DNA of 64,000 bases, taken from the NCBI RefSeq assembly GCF_949628265.1, contig NC_088786.1:28169681-28233680 (forward strand), written 5' to 3'. This document shows positions 13,743 to 24,243 of the stretch, in pieces (within the stretch, counting starts at the first letter, position 1; every line of letters starts with the position of its first letter). The stretch comes from Cloeon dipterum. Lineage: Eukaryota; Arthropoda; Insecta; Ephemeroptera; Baetidae. The notes under the pieces are model-generated. The model saw only the letters and a program-made list of their open reading frames with translations, did no database searches and was not told the DNA's origin. The position numbers and the translations under genes were made by a program.

Positions 13743-14844
13743 TTAGCGTTTGAAATTCATGAATGGATCGGCATGAGCCTTAGCCTGGTGGTTCTGCAGG
13801 GTTTTGATGGTTTTATACTTATTTCCACACAGCACACATTTGATGGTGCCGCAGTCCTTGAGGTGCTTGTCCAAGTCCTGGCTTGCAGTTGGCCCAGATA
13901 TGATGCAATTGCAGCGATGGCATTTCAAAGCAGGAGTTGATACAGCCATCTGCGCCACAGCCACAGCAGGCGGTTCGCTGATTTTCAGCTTCTGTGACAG
14001 TCAAAATATTGATATTTATAAATCAATAAATACTAGGACAAATTGATAACCGCCATTGTGCACTCACAGTGTCAGTGGATTTCTGTTTGGCCACTTTCTG
14101 CTTCATCATTCCATGAAGGTCTTGCATGCAAGAAGATTCAAAATTCATTTCCACTTTCAATGGCTGATACATATTTATCTCGACAGCTGGTGCCCTCCTA
14201 TAATAAGGATCAGTGTTGTGGATTTTCTTCTTTGAAGGGGACTTCAGAGTCATCTCCCCTTCGCGGCTCTCGGCGCTTCCTTTGTGTCCAGGATAGGCAG
14301 ATGGCCCAAACATTCCAGTGGGTGGAGGCAGCAGGGCCCTTTGAGGTCCCAGAAGTTGGTCAGCAATACCGCCATCTTCAGCCGCCTGAATTGCCCTCCT
14401 AAAAGGGTCAGTGTAGTGGATTTTCTTCTTCGAAGGGGACTTTAGAGTCATCTCCCCTTCGCGGCTCTCGGCGCTTCCTTTGTGTCCAGGATAGGCAGAC
14501 GACCCAAACATTCCAGTGGGCGGAGGCAGCAGGGCCCTTTGAGGTCCCAGAAGTTGGTCAGTAATACCGCCATCTTCAGCCGCCTGAATTGCCCTCCTAT
14601 AAGGGTCAGTGTTGTGGATTTTCTTCTTCGAAGGGGACTTCAGAGTCATCTCCCCTTTGCGGCTCTTGGCGCTTCCTTTGTGTCCAGGATAGGCAGGCGG
14701 CCCAAACATTCCAGAGGGTGGAGGTAGCAGGGCCCTTTGAGGTCCCAGAAGTTGGTCAGGAAGACCACCAAAGCTTTGTGGTTGAGGATACCACGGGTGA
14801 TGGGAGTCGTCATCATGACCACTGATGCCAGAGAAGAAGGCCAT
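13743..14844 (-). CDS. Tandem-repeat protein with C-terminal C2HC + C2H2 zinc module
   Basis: Two coding exons (14844-14068 and 13991-13743) joined in phase 0 across a 76-bp GT-AG intron give about 341 residues. Residues 30 to about 215 are three copies of a 66-residue repeat (DQLLGPQRALLPPP ... IQAAEDGGI); the last copy is cut short and diverged. The repeats are rich in proline and glycine, each with a basic SPSKKKIH patch. The C-terminus has C-x2-C-x15-H-x3-C, then a classical C-x2-C-x12-H-x4-H finger (CVLC ... HQAKAH). The upstream neighbour at 16487-17491 carries the same module, so the two are tandem paralogues. The basic patches and fingers suggest a nuclear nucleic-acid-binding or scaffold protein, but that is inference. 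A noncoding first exon probably lies near 15523. I do not recognise a named family. Confidence 0.8.
14164..14757 (-). repeat. Three-copy coding tandem repeat, 198-bp unit
   Basis: Within the first coding exon, a 198-bp unit (66 codons) recurs. The landmark GGGCCCTTTGAGGTCCCAG on the plus strand recurs at 14334, 14532 and 14730, exactly 198 bp apart. Copies two and three are nearly identical in DNA, including silent positions, which points to recent duplication or gene conversion. The copy nearest the 3' end of the coding sequence is shortened after its lysine-rich patch. Confidence 0.93.
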
Positions 14845-16486
14845 TTGGGCTATTTGGAAGGAGTCCTTCGGACGATTTGTCTAATAACCAGAGGAAATTT
14901 AAATCAATATTATGATCTGATCGTTTTATTCGTTTGTACAGAATTGTATCTACATTCATAAATTACTACATATATACATATATATTAATTATTATCACAT
15001 TATGTCTGACGTCTTTGATGTTTAATAATATATTATATAATATGTGTAAGAATTATGCAGAAAAATTATATTCGGCCGATTTATGCAGAAGTATTATGTA
15101 TTATACAAAGTAGATAATAGTAATGTACATACATATATGTACACTACTTCTCGCATTCTTAGTGATTATTGAAAAAAATCACATCAATATAAAAAATATG
15201 TATGTGTATACACATAATAATAATGGATATTGGGAGCGATTGTGAGTGGCGAGTGGCGAAAACTACGTAATACATATGTATGTACATAATAAAAGATAGA
15301 GATGACTGTATCAATGTATAAGTCGCGGCGAATAAACGAATAAAGTATGTAGATATCATTCAAACATAATGTATACATTATCTATTAATTTACCATACTT
15401 CTGCCTTTATTAGGCGTTATGTATGTATCTATATTTATTTGCATTGAACCACCAAATTTATAAAATATGTACATTATGCTGTACATATATCTAATCAAAA
15501 ACAAAATAAAACATCATCTTACCATTCTACAAACAGCTTCACACGACAGAGACAAAGGGTTGCTCAGGAGAAATCACTAAAGGTTCGGGCCTCGGGCCTC
15601 TCAGAATCAGTTCAGAGCAGATTCAGACTCCGAGTCATTAGCTAATATGCACAACTGCTTGCTTCCACTTGCGGATCGAGTCTGAGTCTGCGAGTCTGCC
15701 CTCTGCAGCTTCGGCGCTTACAACAACAATCCTGCCACTTTCTTCCTATTTTTTAATGATGGGGTAGACACGTGGACGGACCAAGGAAAAACAGAAGGGG
15801 TAACAAACAGCACACACGTCGTCGTCGCACCACAATACTATCGTTGTTTAAACAAGTAGTATTATTATGGAACGAACTTGTGCGAGCGTGAAATCTGAAC
15901 AAAGCGGCAGGACGCAGGACAAAGGCTGGTGGGCACGGGTAGAGCACTCGCACACAACATGTTGCTATGGAATCGTAGGTCGCCAGCCTTAACCTTGCCG
16001 ATTTTTAAATATCATAAGTGATTTTTGAATGGAAATATTGTAGTTAACATACTGACAACGGCAAGAGCATTATGTATTTTATGGCAAAATTTGACGATCG
16101 CAATATTGTGTATTATTTTCTTTTTTTATCTTGCAGCTAAATGATGATCTAGAAAAATAAAAGCATGCGAAAAACCTCACCAAATATTTAAAGATTTTCC
16201 TGGTAAAATCAAGTAAAAAATCAAAAATATTTTTTTAAATTGTCTTTAATGTGTTAAACAGTTTTATCCAGTTTTCAAATTATTGTTAGCAAAAACGTGC
16301 TCAACTATTGGACTCATTTAATACGTTAGTTTTAGATTTTATTATTTTAATCAACATCTTTAAAAATCAAATTTTCTCATTCAGTGAAACAGCTTCAATA
16401 CTATTATTATTTCCATATGAAATGCGCGAGAGTAAAAATATAAAAATTGATCAGAAAATTCCAAACTGCCTGACTGGCTGCTTTGG
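14845..16486. other. 5' region of repeat-protein gene, microsatellite-rich
   Basis: This lies between the two zinc-module paralogues. A minus-strand 3' splice site (GGTTATTAG at 14881) with a donor at 15523 (GAATG|GTAAGA) would make a noncoding first exon ending at 15523 and a 5' UTR segment at 14845-14880. Between about 14970 and 15490 the sequence is full of TACATA/TATGTA-type short repeats. 15580-15960 is GC-richer and likely promoter. No other coding exon is seen. Confidence 0.5.
14970..15490. repeat. TACATA-type microsatellite-like region
   Basis: Irregular runs of TACATA, TATATA and GTATGTA recur across this stretch, some as short palindromes (for example ACATACATATATGTACA near 15126). 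The sequence is low-complexity, with no transposon ends or coding capacity seen. Confidence 0.5.
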
Positions 16487-17491
16487 CTATGGCATGTGGG
16501 CCTTGCGCTGGTGGATCTGCAGGGTTTGCACACTCTTGTATGTCTTGTTGCAAAGAACGCAGACGATGAGTCCACATTCCTTGAGGTGCTTGTCCATTTC
16601 CTTGCTGGCACTTTTGGCATCGGACCCTTTGACATAGCAGTTGCATCTGTAGCAGGTCAGGAAAGTTTCATGGGAGGTTCCAGCTTGTCCAGTAGCAGCC
16701 CTGCCTGCAGTAGAGGTGGAGGATGACTCTGCTAGTACCTTGCGGGCCTTCTTCGGCTAAAATTTCAGGAAACTTTATTCATTAAATTCCTGGAATATCT
16801 GATGGGAACAGAATACCAGGGCAGAGCTATTTTTAGTGAAAATTCTTAGATTGATGGAATGATTTATTTAAAATATAAACATCTCGTTTTAAATTTGTAA
16901 TGCCCGGCAGTGATATTTAGAAGTATAATTAAAATTTAAATCATTGATATTTATTGGAATTTAAATTTTTAAAGTTAATGGGACAGATAATTATATAGAG
17001 CAAGGTACTAATTTTTTATTTTTGAAAATAATTTTAGCTGTATATCTTTGTAAATTACCTGGCCAAAGTTAGTCATTGTGGCTGTCTTGGAGGATACCAT
17101 AGTAGATGTGGCAGGTGGAGCAGCATCGCCATGAAAGCCAATATTCTCATCCTCATTGAACTTCTTTTGACGAGGGGCTGCTCTGGGCTTTGCAAGAACT
17201 TTCTTGGGCTCCTTAGAAGGTCCACTTTTAGACCTCACTGTGATTCTAGAACTTTCCACCGTCAGTGGCACTTGCACCTCTTCCTCAAATTGGGAGCTCT
17301 CCTGAGTCGTTCTGCCATAGCTATCCTCGGGTGCAGCAAAGACGAACTGTATGGCGCGACCTAAATAATATTTTTAGCATATTATACATTTTTGCATTAA
17401 ACTTAATAGTTTGTAAATTACCTTCCATGCCAATCAAAGGAGATGAGCGCGAAGAGTCAAATGAATGGTCCTCGTACTTCACGGAACTCAT
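16487..17491 (-). CDS. Paralogue with C-terminal C2HC + C2H2 zinc module
   Basis: Three exons (17491-17422, 17360-17059, 16756-16487) join in frame through GT-AG introns of 61 and 302 bp to give 213 residues. The N-terminal two thirds are polar and probably disordered, with a basic lysine/proline-rich segment (KEPKKVLAKPRAAPRQKK) and a serine/threonine-rich linker. The C-terminal about 60 residues hold C-x2-C-x18-H-x3-C followed by C-x2-C-x12-H-x4-H. They align with the downstream paralogue over DKHLK-x-CG, CVLC and YK-x3-TLQ-x-HQ-x-KAH. The copy lacks the 66-residue repeats. The stop codon follows HMP directly. Function is unknown; zinc binding is inferred from ligand spacing. The gene is divergent from mRpS9, with about 730 bp between start codons. 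Confidence 0.77.
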
Positions 17492-18221
17492 TTGATCCTA
17501 AAATTTGTATAATATTTAACATATTTAATGTTGAATTAGCACGTAAAAAATATGAAAAAGAAAAAATTATTGCCATTTTCAATGTTGGGTTCCAAATTTC
17601 CTAAATTTATCCCAATGATTTTTGCGTGTGCGGCGGACTTGGCTCGCTATTGGAAGAGTGTGGCGATTTACTAAAGTCAAAGTGCGCTGACAATGTCTTT
17701 TTACAGTTGAAGGAAAATATATAGCAACTGCCACAATGCCAGTAATGCATAAAATGTATGGTATGCTATGCAGAGAGCAAAAGTGGAAGGTGGAGAATTT
17801 ACGGAATTTTCCAAATTCGCGCAGCGCAGGAGGAAAAAGCTGGTTTTATTCCTTCTATTATAGCAGGAATCTATGGTGTAGTGAAGAATAAATATTTTGC
17901 TGTATTATATTATATTTTTGCAAATTTATTAAATTTTTAACCTCGGTCCAAGCGGGTTTCTCTATTATATAATAAAAATTTTCAGATATTATAATACAGC
18001 ATACAATAAGCCGTGCGGCACAAAATTTTATCGATTTTATAAACGACACAAACGGTTACAGCCTAGTGCTACCGCGACCGCGAGTACCGCGATGCTACGT
18101 TTTTCGCGCCACTAATAAGCATAGCAATCGCTGACAATGAGTGGGGTAGTCAAGAGGGCGTGGCTGTTCAGATCAGAGCTCGGAGCTGGCTCGGAGCCAG
18201 CTGAGCCAGCAAACAGCAAAT
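17492..18221. promoter_or_regulatory. Intergenic region between divergent genes
   Basis: This region separates the starts of the zinc-module gene (minus) and mRpS9 (plus), so it probably holds both promoters. The part next to mRpS9 (18060-18215) is GC-rich, with a repeated TACCGCGA motif and a perfect GCTGGCTC-G-GAGCCAGC hairpin at 18185-18201. No exon is seen. Confidence 0.5.
18185..18201. repeat. Perfect 8-bp inverted repeat just upstream of mRpS9 start
   Basis: GCTGGCTC, one G, then GAGCCAGC form a perfect inverted repeat 20 bp before the start codon, followed by a further GAGCCAGC at 18203-18210. It may be in the 5' UTR as a small hairpin or be a promoter palindrome. Confidence 0.55.
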
Positions 18222-20527
18222 ATGGCCACGACCATGCTTCACAAACACAGAGTTTCTGTGTTGTTTTCGTTCGGTAGATCTTTGTTCGTGAGGCTAAATG
18301 TTTTGCAGGGTGAATTTGTAAGTACCTACCTCAATAACAATTTTTTAATATTCTGCATCAGTTACTCACAGCATTATGTCTCAAAATACATTACAGGGTC
18401 TACATCAAAAATGCAGTGGTTATTCTCGCCCCATCAACACTCTGTCAGCTTCTGAGGCGATAGCAGAAATTAAAAATATGCCTGATGAGTCAAGACCAAT
18501 GCCTGCGAAGAAGCCAATCAGCAAGGCAATGAAAGCGTACTTGCTCCAAGCTAAAAACTATGGTAATATTCCTTCATAAATTAAATTTAAATTTATGGTA
18601 AAGTTAATAGTTTCTGCCGGGTTGCACATCTCGCTGGTTCTTATGAGATATGTTTTAATTAAACCAACTGCTTGTGGCTTATAACAGACTATCACCAAAA
18701 TAAGATTTCAAATGGAAAGGCAGCATTATTTGAAAATGTCATTCCATCATTCTTGAATTGAAAATTAAAAAATATGTTAAATATAATGTCAAATCAAATA
18801 CTTTTTCATCAAATATGTATGTAATATGATCACCTGAATAATTGAAATTGTTGATCGTAATCACTTCTTAAACCTGCAAAGGATTATTGAGAGGTATCCA
18901 AAATTCAGGCATTTTAACATCGTCCGTAGGACCAAATATTTGCCATGTTTTGGTCAGAAATTTTAGGATATTTTCTCAGGAAAAACTTTTGTCCGTTAGG
19001 ACCGGTTAGGACATTGTACTGGCACCAAAAATAAGAAATATTACTCATGAATTATTAATAATTGTGTTTAAATTGAAATGATTCTGAATCAAAAGCTAAA
19101 CAGTTATGTGCATAATTCATGTTAATATTTTTTAATTTAAATTGCAGATGAATTCATGAAGAAGCAGAACACTGAATTTCAAATTGGCAGGCGACATTTG
19201 GCAAACATTATGAGCATGGATGCTGATACAATGTCACAAGAGGACATTGATGTGTGTTGCAAACTTGACCTTGTTTTAAAACGACTTAAACTGATGCCAT
19301 CTAATTTTTCAGCAAGCAATTGAGTTTCTGTTTCCTTCTGGATTGTATGAGCCCCGTGCAAGACCTATGATGAAGTCGCCAGAACTGATTTTCCCACCTA
19401 AAAAAGCAGCCGAGTTTGATGAGTCTGGTCGTCCGTATCATTCACTTTTTTACACAATGAATCCAAATTTTTACGGACTTCTTCAGGTATGGAATTCTTG
19501 TTATTTGGTCATCAATGCACATAATATATTGTTTGCGTTTGCAGGACGCGGTGACGGAATACATCGGCCTAAACAAAGAGGAGGATAACATGATCAGGAA
19601 AAGAATTTCCTTTAGTAGTGACATGAAAATGTAAGATACAAAAATTAAATAATATTTTAGTAATATTAATTTAATAATCTACAATTTCAGCATACTCAGT
19701 GGAAGTGACTGGCTGTCACAAGAGAAATTATCGAATCTGCTCATTGAACAGATTGATGACGCTCAGGTATGTTGCTACACTTTTTTTCATAGAGGAAGAA
19801 AACAGGTTTGTCTTTTAGTACGAGCAGTTTAAAAACGTCATGTTGAGGCTGGCTGAGCACCCACTCTCCAACAAGGTGAAAGATTTCATTATGAAGTACA
19901 GGTATTCACTTGTCAATGAAGCTGCTTTGGCTGAAATCCCAAAGGTATTAAATTTTAAGTCTCTGCTGCCTAAGCCCCCTACAAATTCAATCATTTCAGC
20001 CTTCTTATGAGAAAGATGGAAGGGCCTACGTAACTTTCAAAGGTGCGCGGAGGAAAAACGCTTACGCAGATGTCACTGTGCACATGCCTGGCACAGGGAA
20101 GTTTTTGATCAATGACTGTGACATTGAGTACTTTCAAGATATCCAAAGCCGGGAACAAGTAATTTGCTACTCAAGTAGTCATGGAGTGGAATACTTAATA
20201 TAAAATGTTCTCACAGATTACCTTCCCGCTCATTTTCACTGCTTTGTTGGGCAAGGTCGATGTGACTGCCACAGCAATTCAAGGTGGAACCACTGGTCAA
20301 TCGGGAGCAGTCCGATACGGTCTTGCAATGGCCCTTCGTAGCTTTGTTGACGACAAAATGGTTGAAAGAATGAGACTAGGTACGCTGCTCGTGAAAATCA
20401 GCTGAAGCGTTTTGTGAATTAAATGTTCATTTTAGCTGGACTGCTACAAGTGGACTGGCGAACAAGGGAACGGAAGAAGCCGGGCCAGCCAGGTGCTAGA
20501 CGTAAACCAACATGGAAGGCTCGTTAA
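18222..20527 (+). CDS. mRpS9: Mitochondrial small-subunit ribosomal protein uS9m
   Basis: Component of the mitochondrial 28S ribosomal subunit. Ten exons keep phase throughout: 18222-18317, 18397-18562, 19148-19251, 19313-19486, 19545-19630, 19691-19766, 19819-19944, 20000-20158, 20217-20379 and 20436-20527, for 413 residues. The N-terminus is basic and hydrophobic without acidic residues, as in a mitochondrial presequence. The middle is the metazoan-specific extension ([23 protein letters not shown]). The last about 130 residues are the S9 fold: [13 protein letters not shown], then [18 protein letters not shown], and the family C-terminus [17 protein letters not shown], whose basic tail reaches the decoding site in known S9 proteins. 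Exon 2 is taken to start at 18397 because only that acceptor keeps frame with the strong GTAAGT donor of exon 1. An ATTAAA follows the stop by a few bases. The gene converges on the TRPA gene. Confidence 0.95.
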
Positions 20528-21127
20528 TGTAGGCATTAAATACATTTTAAAGTCATTACTGAATTTACTAGGTTTCATTTAATGCAGGGCTTATGATCCA
20601 AACCTTGATGAATTGGGAGCATTTGATAGTTTCACAAGCTAAAAGACATTGTCGAAAAGTCGTATTTGTCTAAATTTAAACCAACTTTAACTGAAATCAG
20701 CTTTCCTTGGCTAATTTATAGGCAGAAGTAATTTGTTGAATTAAAATTCAACTCTATAAGACCATGCGTAACTTTGAGAGAAAAACGCCTTGGTAGAAAA
20801 TAACAAATTTTCATATAAATTTCCTGAAAGCACTGAATAGAGCTTCAAAAACTATTTGTGCCCCCTTAATTTAGTCATGTTTAGGTATTAGACCCTGATG
20901 ATTCTCCTCATATTTTGATGCAAAAATTTCCCTTTCATATATATATAAACGAAAAGAAAGTAAATTTTATCGCAGGAATATTTGGTTTTAAATCAATGGT
21001 TAAAAAATTTTTTTCCAGTAGTATTTTATTGTTTTTAACAAAGGGTTGAAACATCACAATTATATTTGTACATGGCACCAGAAAAGCGATTACTAAGACT
21101 TAACTAACACTAATAAAATAATATCAG
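20528..21127. other. Convergent 3' regions of mRpS9 and TRPA gene
   Basis: AT-rich 3' flanks. An AATAAA on the minus strand (21025-21030) is a good polyadenylation signal for the channel gene. An ATTAAA at 20535 could serve mRpS9. No other feature is visible. Confidence 0.55.
21025..21030 (-). terminator. Polyadenylation signal AATAAA for TRPA gene
   Basis: AATAAA on the minus strand about 100 bp after the channel's stop codon, within AT-rich sequence. Confidence 0.5.
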
Positions 21128-24100
21128 TTATATATTTGTGGAGTAGATAGGTTGTTTAAGTGTATTATGTGATCCAATTCGATTGGCATCTAATAACTGT
21201 TGCAGCAACGCTGATTGATGCGCCAGAGCAATTTTTAATTCTCTTAGTTCATCGGAAATGTGTTTATCCGAATTGATGCTGTGCAGGGACTGCGTATCAT
21301 AGTTATCAAGATTTTTGTCCAGATGCAAGTATTGACTCTTGACACGCGTAATGGACGGTCTCTTATAGTTGTCCGTTCGTGGAATGATGGTGTCATAAAT
21401 CGACCCACCTTGCTGCCTGCTGTAAATTCGTTTGTACCTTGGTTTTGGTTTCGTCGACCTCTTGCCCGGGCCCATGTAAGGGTTCATCTTTTTTGCCACT
21501 TCGAAGGCGGCGCTGACGATTTCTCGGGGAAGATGGTTCATTTTCCAGTTGTGCGGTTTCACACTCAGGATCCCCATCTCGGTTCGCCTTCGAGTTCGCG
21601 ACCTATTCCGTCCCATGAACGGAGTACAGCAGCACAAAAGGCACTTCAAAGTGCACCAGTTGGGCAACGCCGTTTCTATGTAGCCAATCAAATTGGCCTG
21701 CTGCTGCAGTCTTGAAACTACGGCTGAGGCGCGCAGGCCGTGGATGTCGTGGACGGCAATGCCGACCAGAAGGTTCATGAGCACCACAGTCACGAGTAGG
21801 AGGAACACCACGAAAATAATGTAAGCGAGTACCTCTACATCCACAGTGTCCATTGCAAGATTTTTCGCAGTTTCTTTGTTTGGATACTGAAAGCGTACCA
21901 CAATTGACGACGAGCTGTCGGTTTCTGCGGTTTTATTTTCACTCTTCTCAAACAAGTCTTCAAATTCCAGTTCGCCAGTCATCATGACCAGAATTTTGAC
22001 CAGTGATTTCCCGATGCTCGAAAAGCTTTCTGCTTTTGATTCAAACAGAACATGGAAACTAATCGCGAACCCGATAAGCATGCAGCAGTACGCCATCAGG
22101 AGCTTGGACATTTCTTTCAGTACACATGTGTACATTTCCACATACGCACCAAAATAGGGGTGTTGGCCTATCAAGATCATCAGGTTGAACCATCCTGACA
22201 GGACGGCGGTGGCACCTATGTAGATGAGTACATAGGCGTGTTTGCTACTTACAGTTAGCGTTGCACAAATCGTGATGCAAATAAGGCAAATCCATTCCAG
22301 CCAGTTATCCTTTTGTTTTACGTAAATCGCCAATGATTTTTTGATGGAGACTGAGGTTGGTGCAACGCAAAATGCAATTAGTCCGTACAATTTTCTTAGG
22401 GCCTCCAGAATTGAAAGTGATATTAGATATTTGCAAATGAATTTCAACACAATATTTGGGATGTAAGTAGATTTTGCACAGTCGTTGTTACCCTGCCTAG
22501 GGATTGCTATGAACTCACTGCATCCACAGGAAAGGAAATTGACATAAATAGATATGCACAGCAGGAACACAAAATAATAAAGTAATCTCAAAAAGTAAAA
22601 CATGCGGACTTCTTTCCACTTGATGTGAAGGAAGGCTTGGCACAACGGGTGCTGCATCAGCTCGGGGTGGCCCTCCGCGATGAAAGTATTCAACAAGTCA
22701 GTCGTTATCCGCTTCTTGGAGGCCAGCAAAGGTTTGAAGTCCATTTTGAGTTCCACGTCACGCGAGTCCATGTTGTTGGTGAGGGTGATCGAAGCGTCCA
22801 TCAGCTCCTCCACCGCATACAATGCTGCAGGGACCTTCCGGATAACCAGCCTCAGTGCTGTGGAGCCCCTGTTCGTCCTTGCCGTCAGATCCGCACCTGC
22901 CCTGATTAAAATTGCCGCCGCCATCGCCTGCTCGTTTAGCGCCGCAATGTGCAAGGGAATAAAACCATGCTTGTCAGGCATATTGACCTTGATGCCTGCC
23001 TGACATACAAGGAATTCTGTGATTTCCGTCGATTCCGGTCTACCCAGGGCCATGTGCAGAGGCGTTCGTTCTTCTTTGTCTTGTTCATTAATATCGCAGC
23101 TTTCCAACAAAAGTTTGGCGCACTCCACGGACTGCTCTCTGCATGCCAAGTGCAGAGGCGTCATTCCTTTGCTGCTCTTCTCCTGGCAAGCAGCCCCGTA
23201 TTCTTTCAGGAGGCGAATGCCATCTGCACACTGGTCTTCTGCAAGCAAGTGCATGGCTGTATACTCCCTCTCGTCGACGGTCTTCTGGTTGATATCCATT
23301 TTGCACTGCCCTCTAGAGGTCTTCCAGAACTCTAGGAGGGCTCTCATCGAACTCATATAGCCCAGGTCCGCTGCCACATGGAGAGGAGACAAACCACCCT
23401 GACCAAGGGCGGTTGGATCCGCTCCCGCCTTCAAGAGCTCCCTCACGATTTCGGGCGAGTCCGCCTTGATCGCACAGTGGAGGGCCGAGTCCTGGTGCTC
23501 CTTGATGGTGATGTCTTCAGACTTTGAGTTGACTTCGGCCCCTTTCTTCAGCAGCAACCGCACACAGTAGATGGAGCCGCTTTGGGCGGCACAGTGCAGT
23601 GGCGAGTAATCGGCGCGGTGAGTCATCTTCACGCCTGAGTTGAGCAAGAGAAGGACACATTCGTGGCACCCGCTGAATGCGGCCAGGTGAAGTGCACTCA
23701 GGCCCGACTCAGGGGTTTCGATCTGCAACTGGCAGTCCCTTTTGGCCAGCAATATTTCGAGGATGTCTTTTCTTCTGAGAAACGCGGCCCACAAAAGCAG
23801 CACATGACGGTCTTCACATGAAGTCCGCTCCAAGTCCACTTCGTTGCCCTCTTCGATATCGATAAGCATGCGATAGTCATTCCGCATCATCTCGATGATG
23901 GAATTCCTGACCAACTCGCGACCGATTTTTACCAACAGTCTCTCCTGCAGGTCTTCAAAACTATCCGATAAATCGACGGGGCAGAGTTCGTCACTTAAAC
24001 AGAAACGGGAAAAAAATACCGGGTGTTAATATTAATTTTTTTAAATTATATTTTTACTCACTTGAGGGTTTGCACCACATCGTAATGGTCTTCTCCCCTG

Positions 24101-24243
24101 ATGCCATGCAGCTTTTCGCGAAAACTCATCTTGATTTTGTTAAAGTAGCTCGCCGGTGCCGTGTTATACTTGGCAGAGGAATGAGCCGAATTCATGGCCG
24201 ACTCGACATCCTCACGCACTTTTTTTACCCTCGTTGTATCCAC
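21128..24243 (-). CDS. pyx: TRPA-subfamily ankyrin cation channel, pyrexia-like (5' end missing)
   Basis: A six-helix cation channel of the plasma membrane; insect TRPA members of this type are heat- or noxious-stimulus-gated. One 2.9-kb exon (23993-21128) joins a 182-nt upstream exon (about 24243-24062) across a 67-bp intron, giving at least 1,015 residues. About ten ankyrin repeats come first (SALHLAAFSGCHECVLLLL, SPLHCAAQSG, TPLHLACREQ). Next is the pre-S1 linker HPLCQAFLHIKW, six hydrophobic segments, a pore region (LVKILVMMTGELEFEDLF) and an S6 ending NLLVGIAVHDI. The C-tail carries basic stretches and a short coiled coil (LRELKIALAHQSALLQQLL). No ATG is in frame in the upstream exon, which begins at a 3' splice site (TTGTTTCAG|G), so at least one 5' exon is still to be found. 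The canonical ankyrin repeats and single large exon fit pyrexia better than painless; that ortholog call is less certain than the TRPA call. Confidence 0.9.

Noticed and set aside
14043-14961. Plus-strand ORFs with repeated peptides
   Set aside because: They are the antisense of the 198-bp coding repeat; the minus-strand frame spans all copies and splices cleanly to the zinc module.
18922-19015. Short GTCC...GGAC mini-palindromes in an mRpS9 intron
   Set aside because: Only a few bases each, with no element boundaries; likely chance.
21260-23360. Several plus-strand ORFs of 90-150 codons
   Set aside because: They are antisense to the TRPA coding exon, which has unmistakable domain content.
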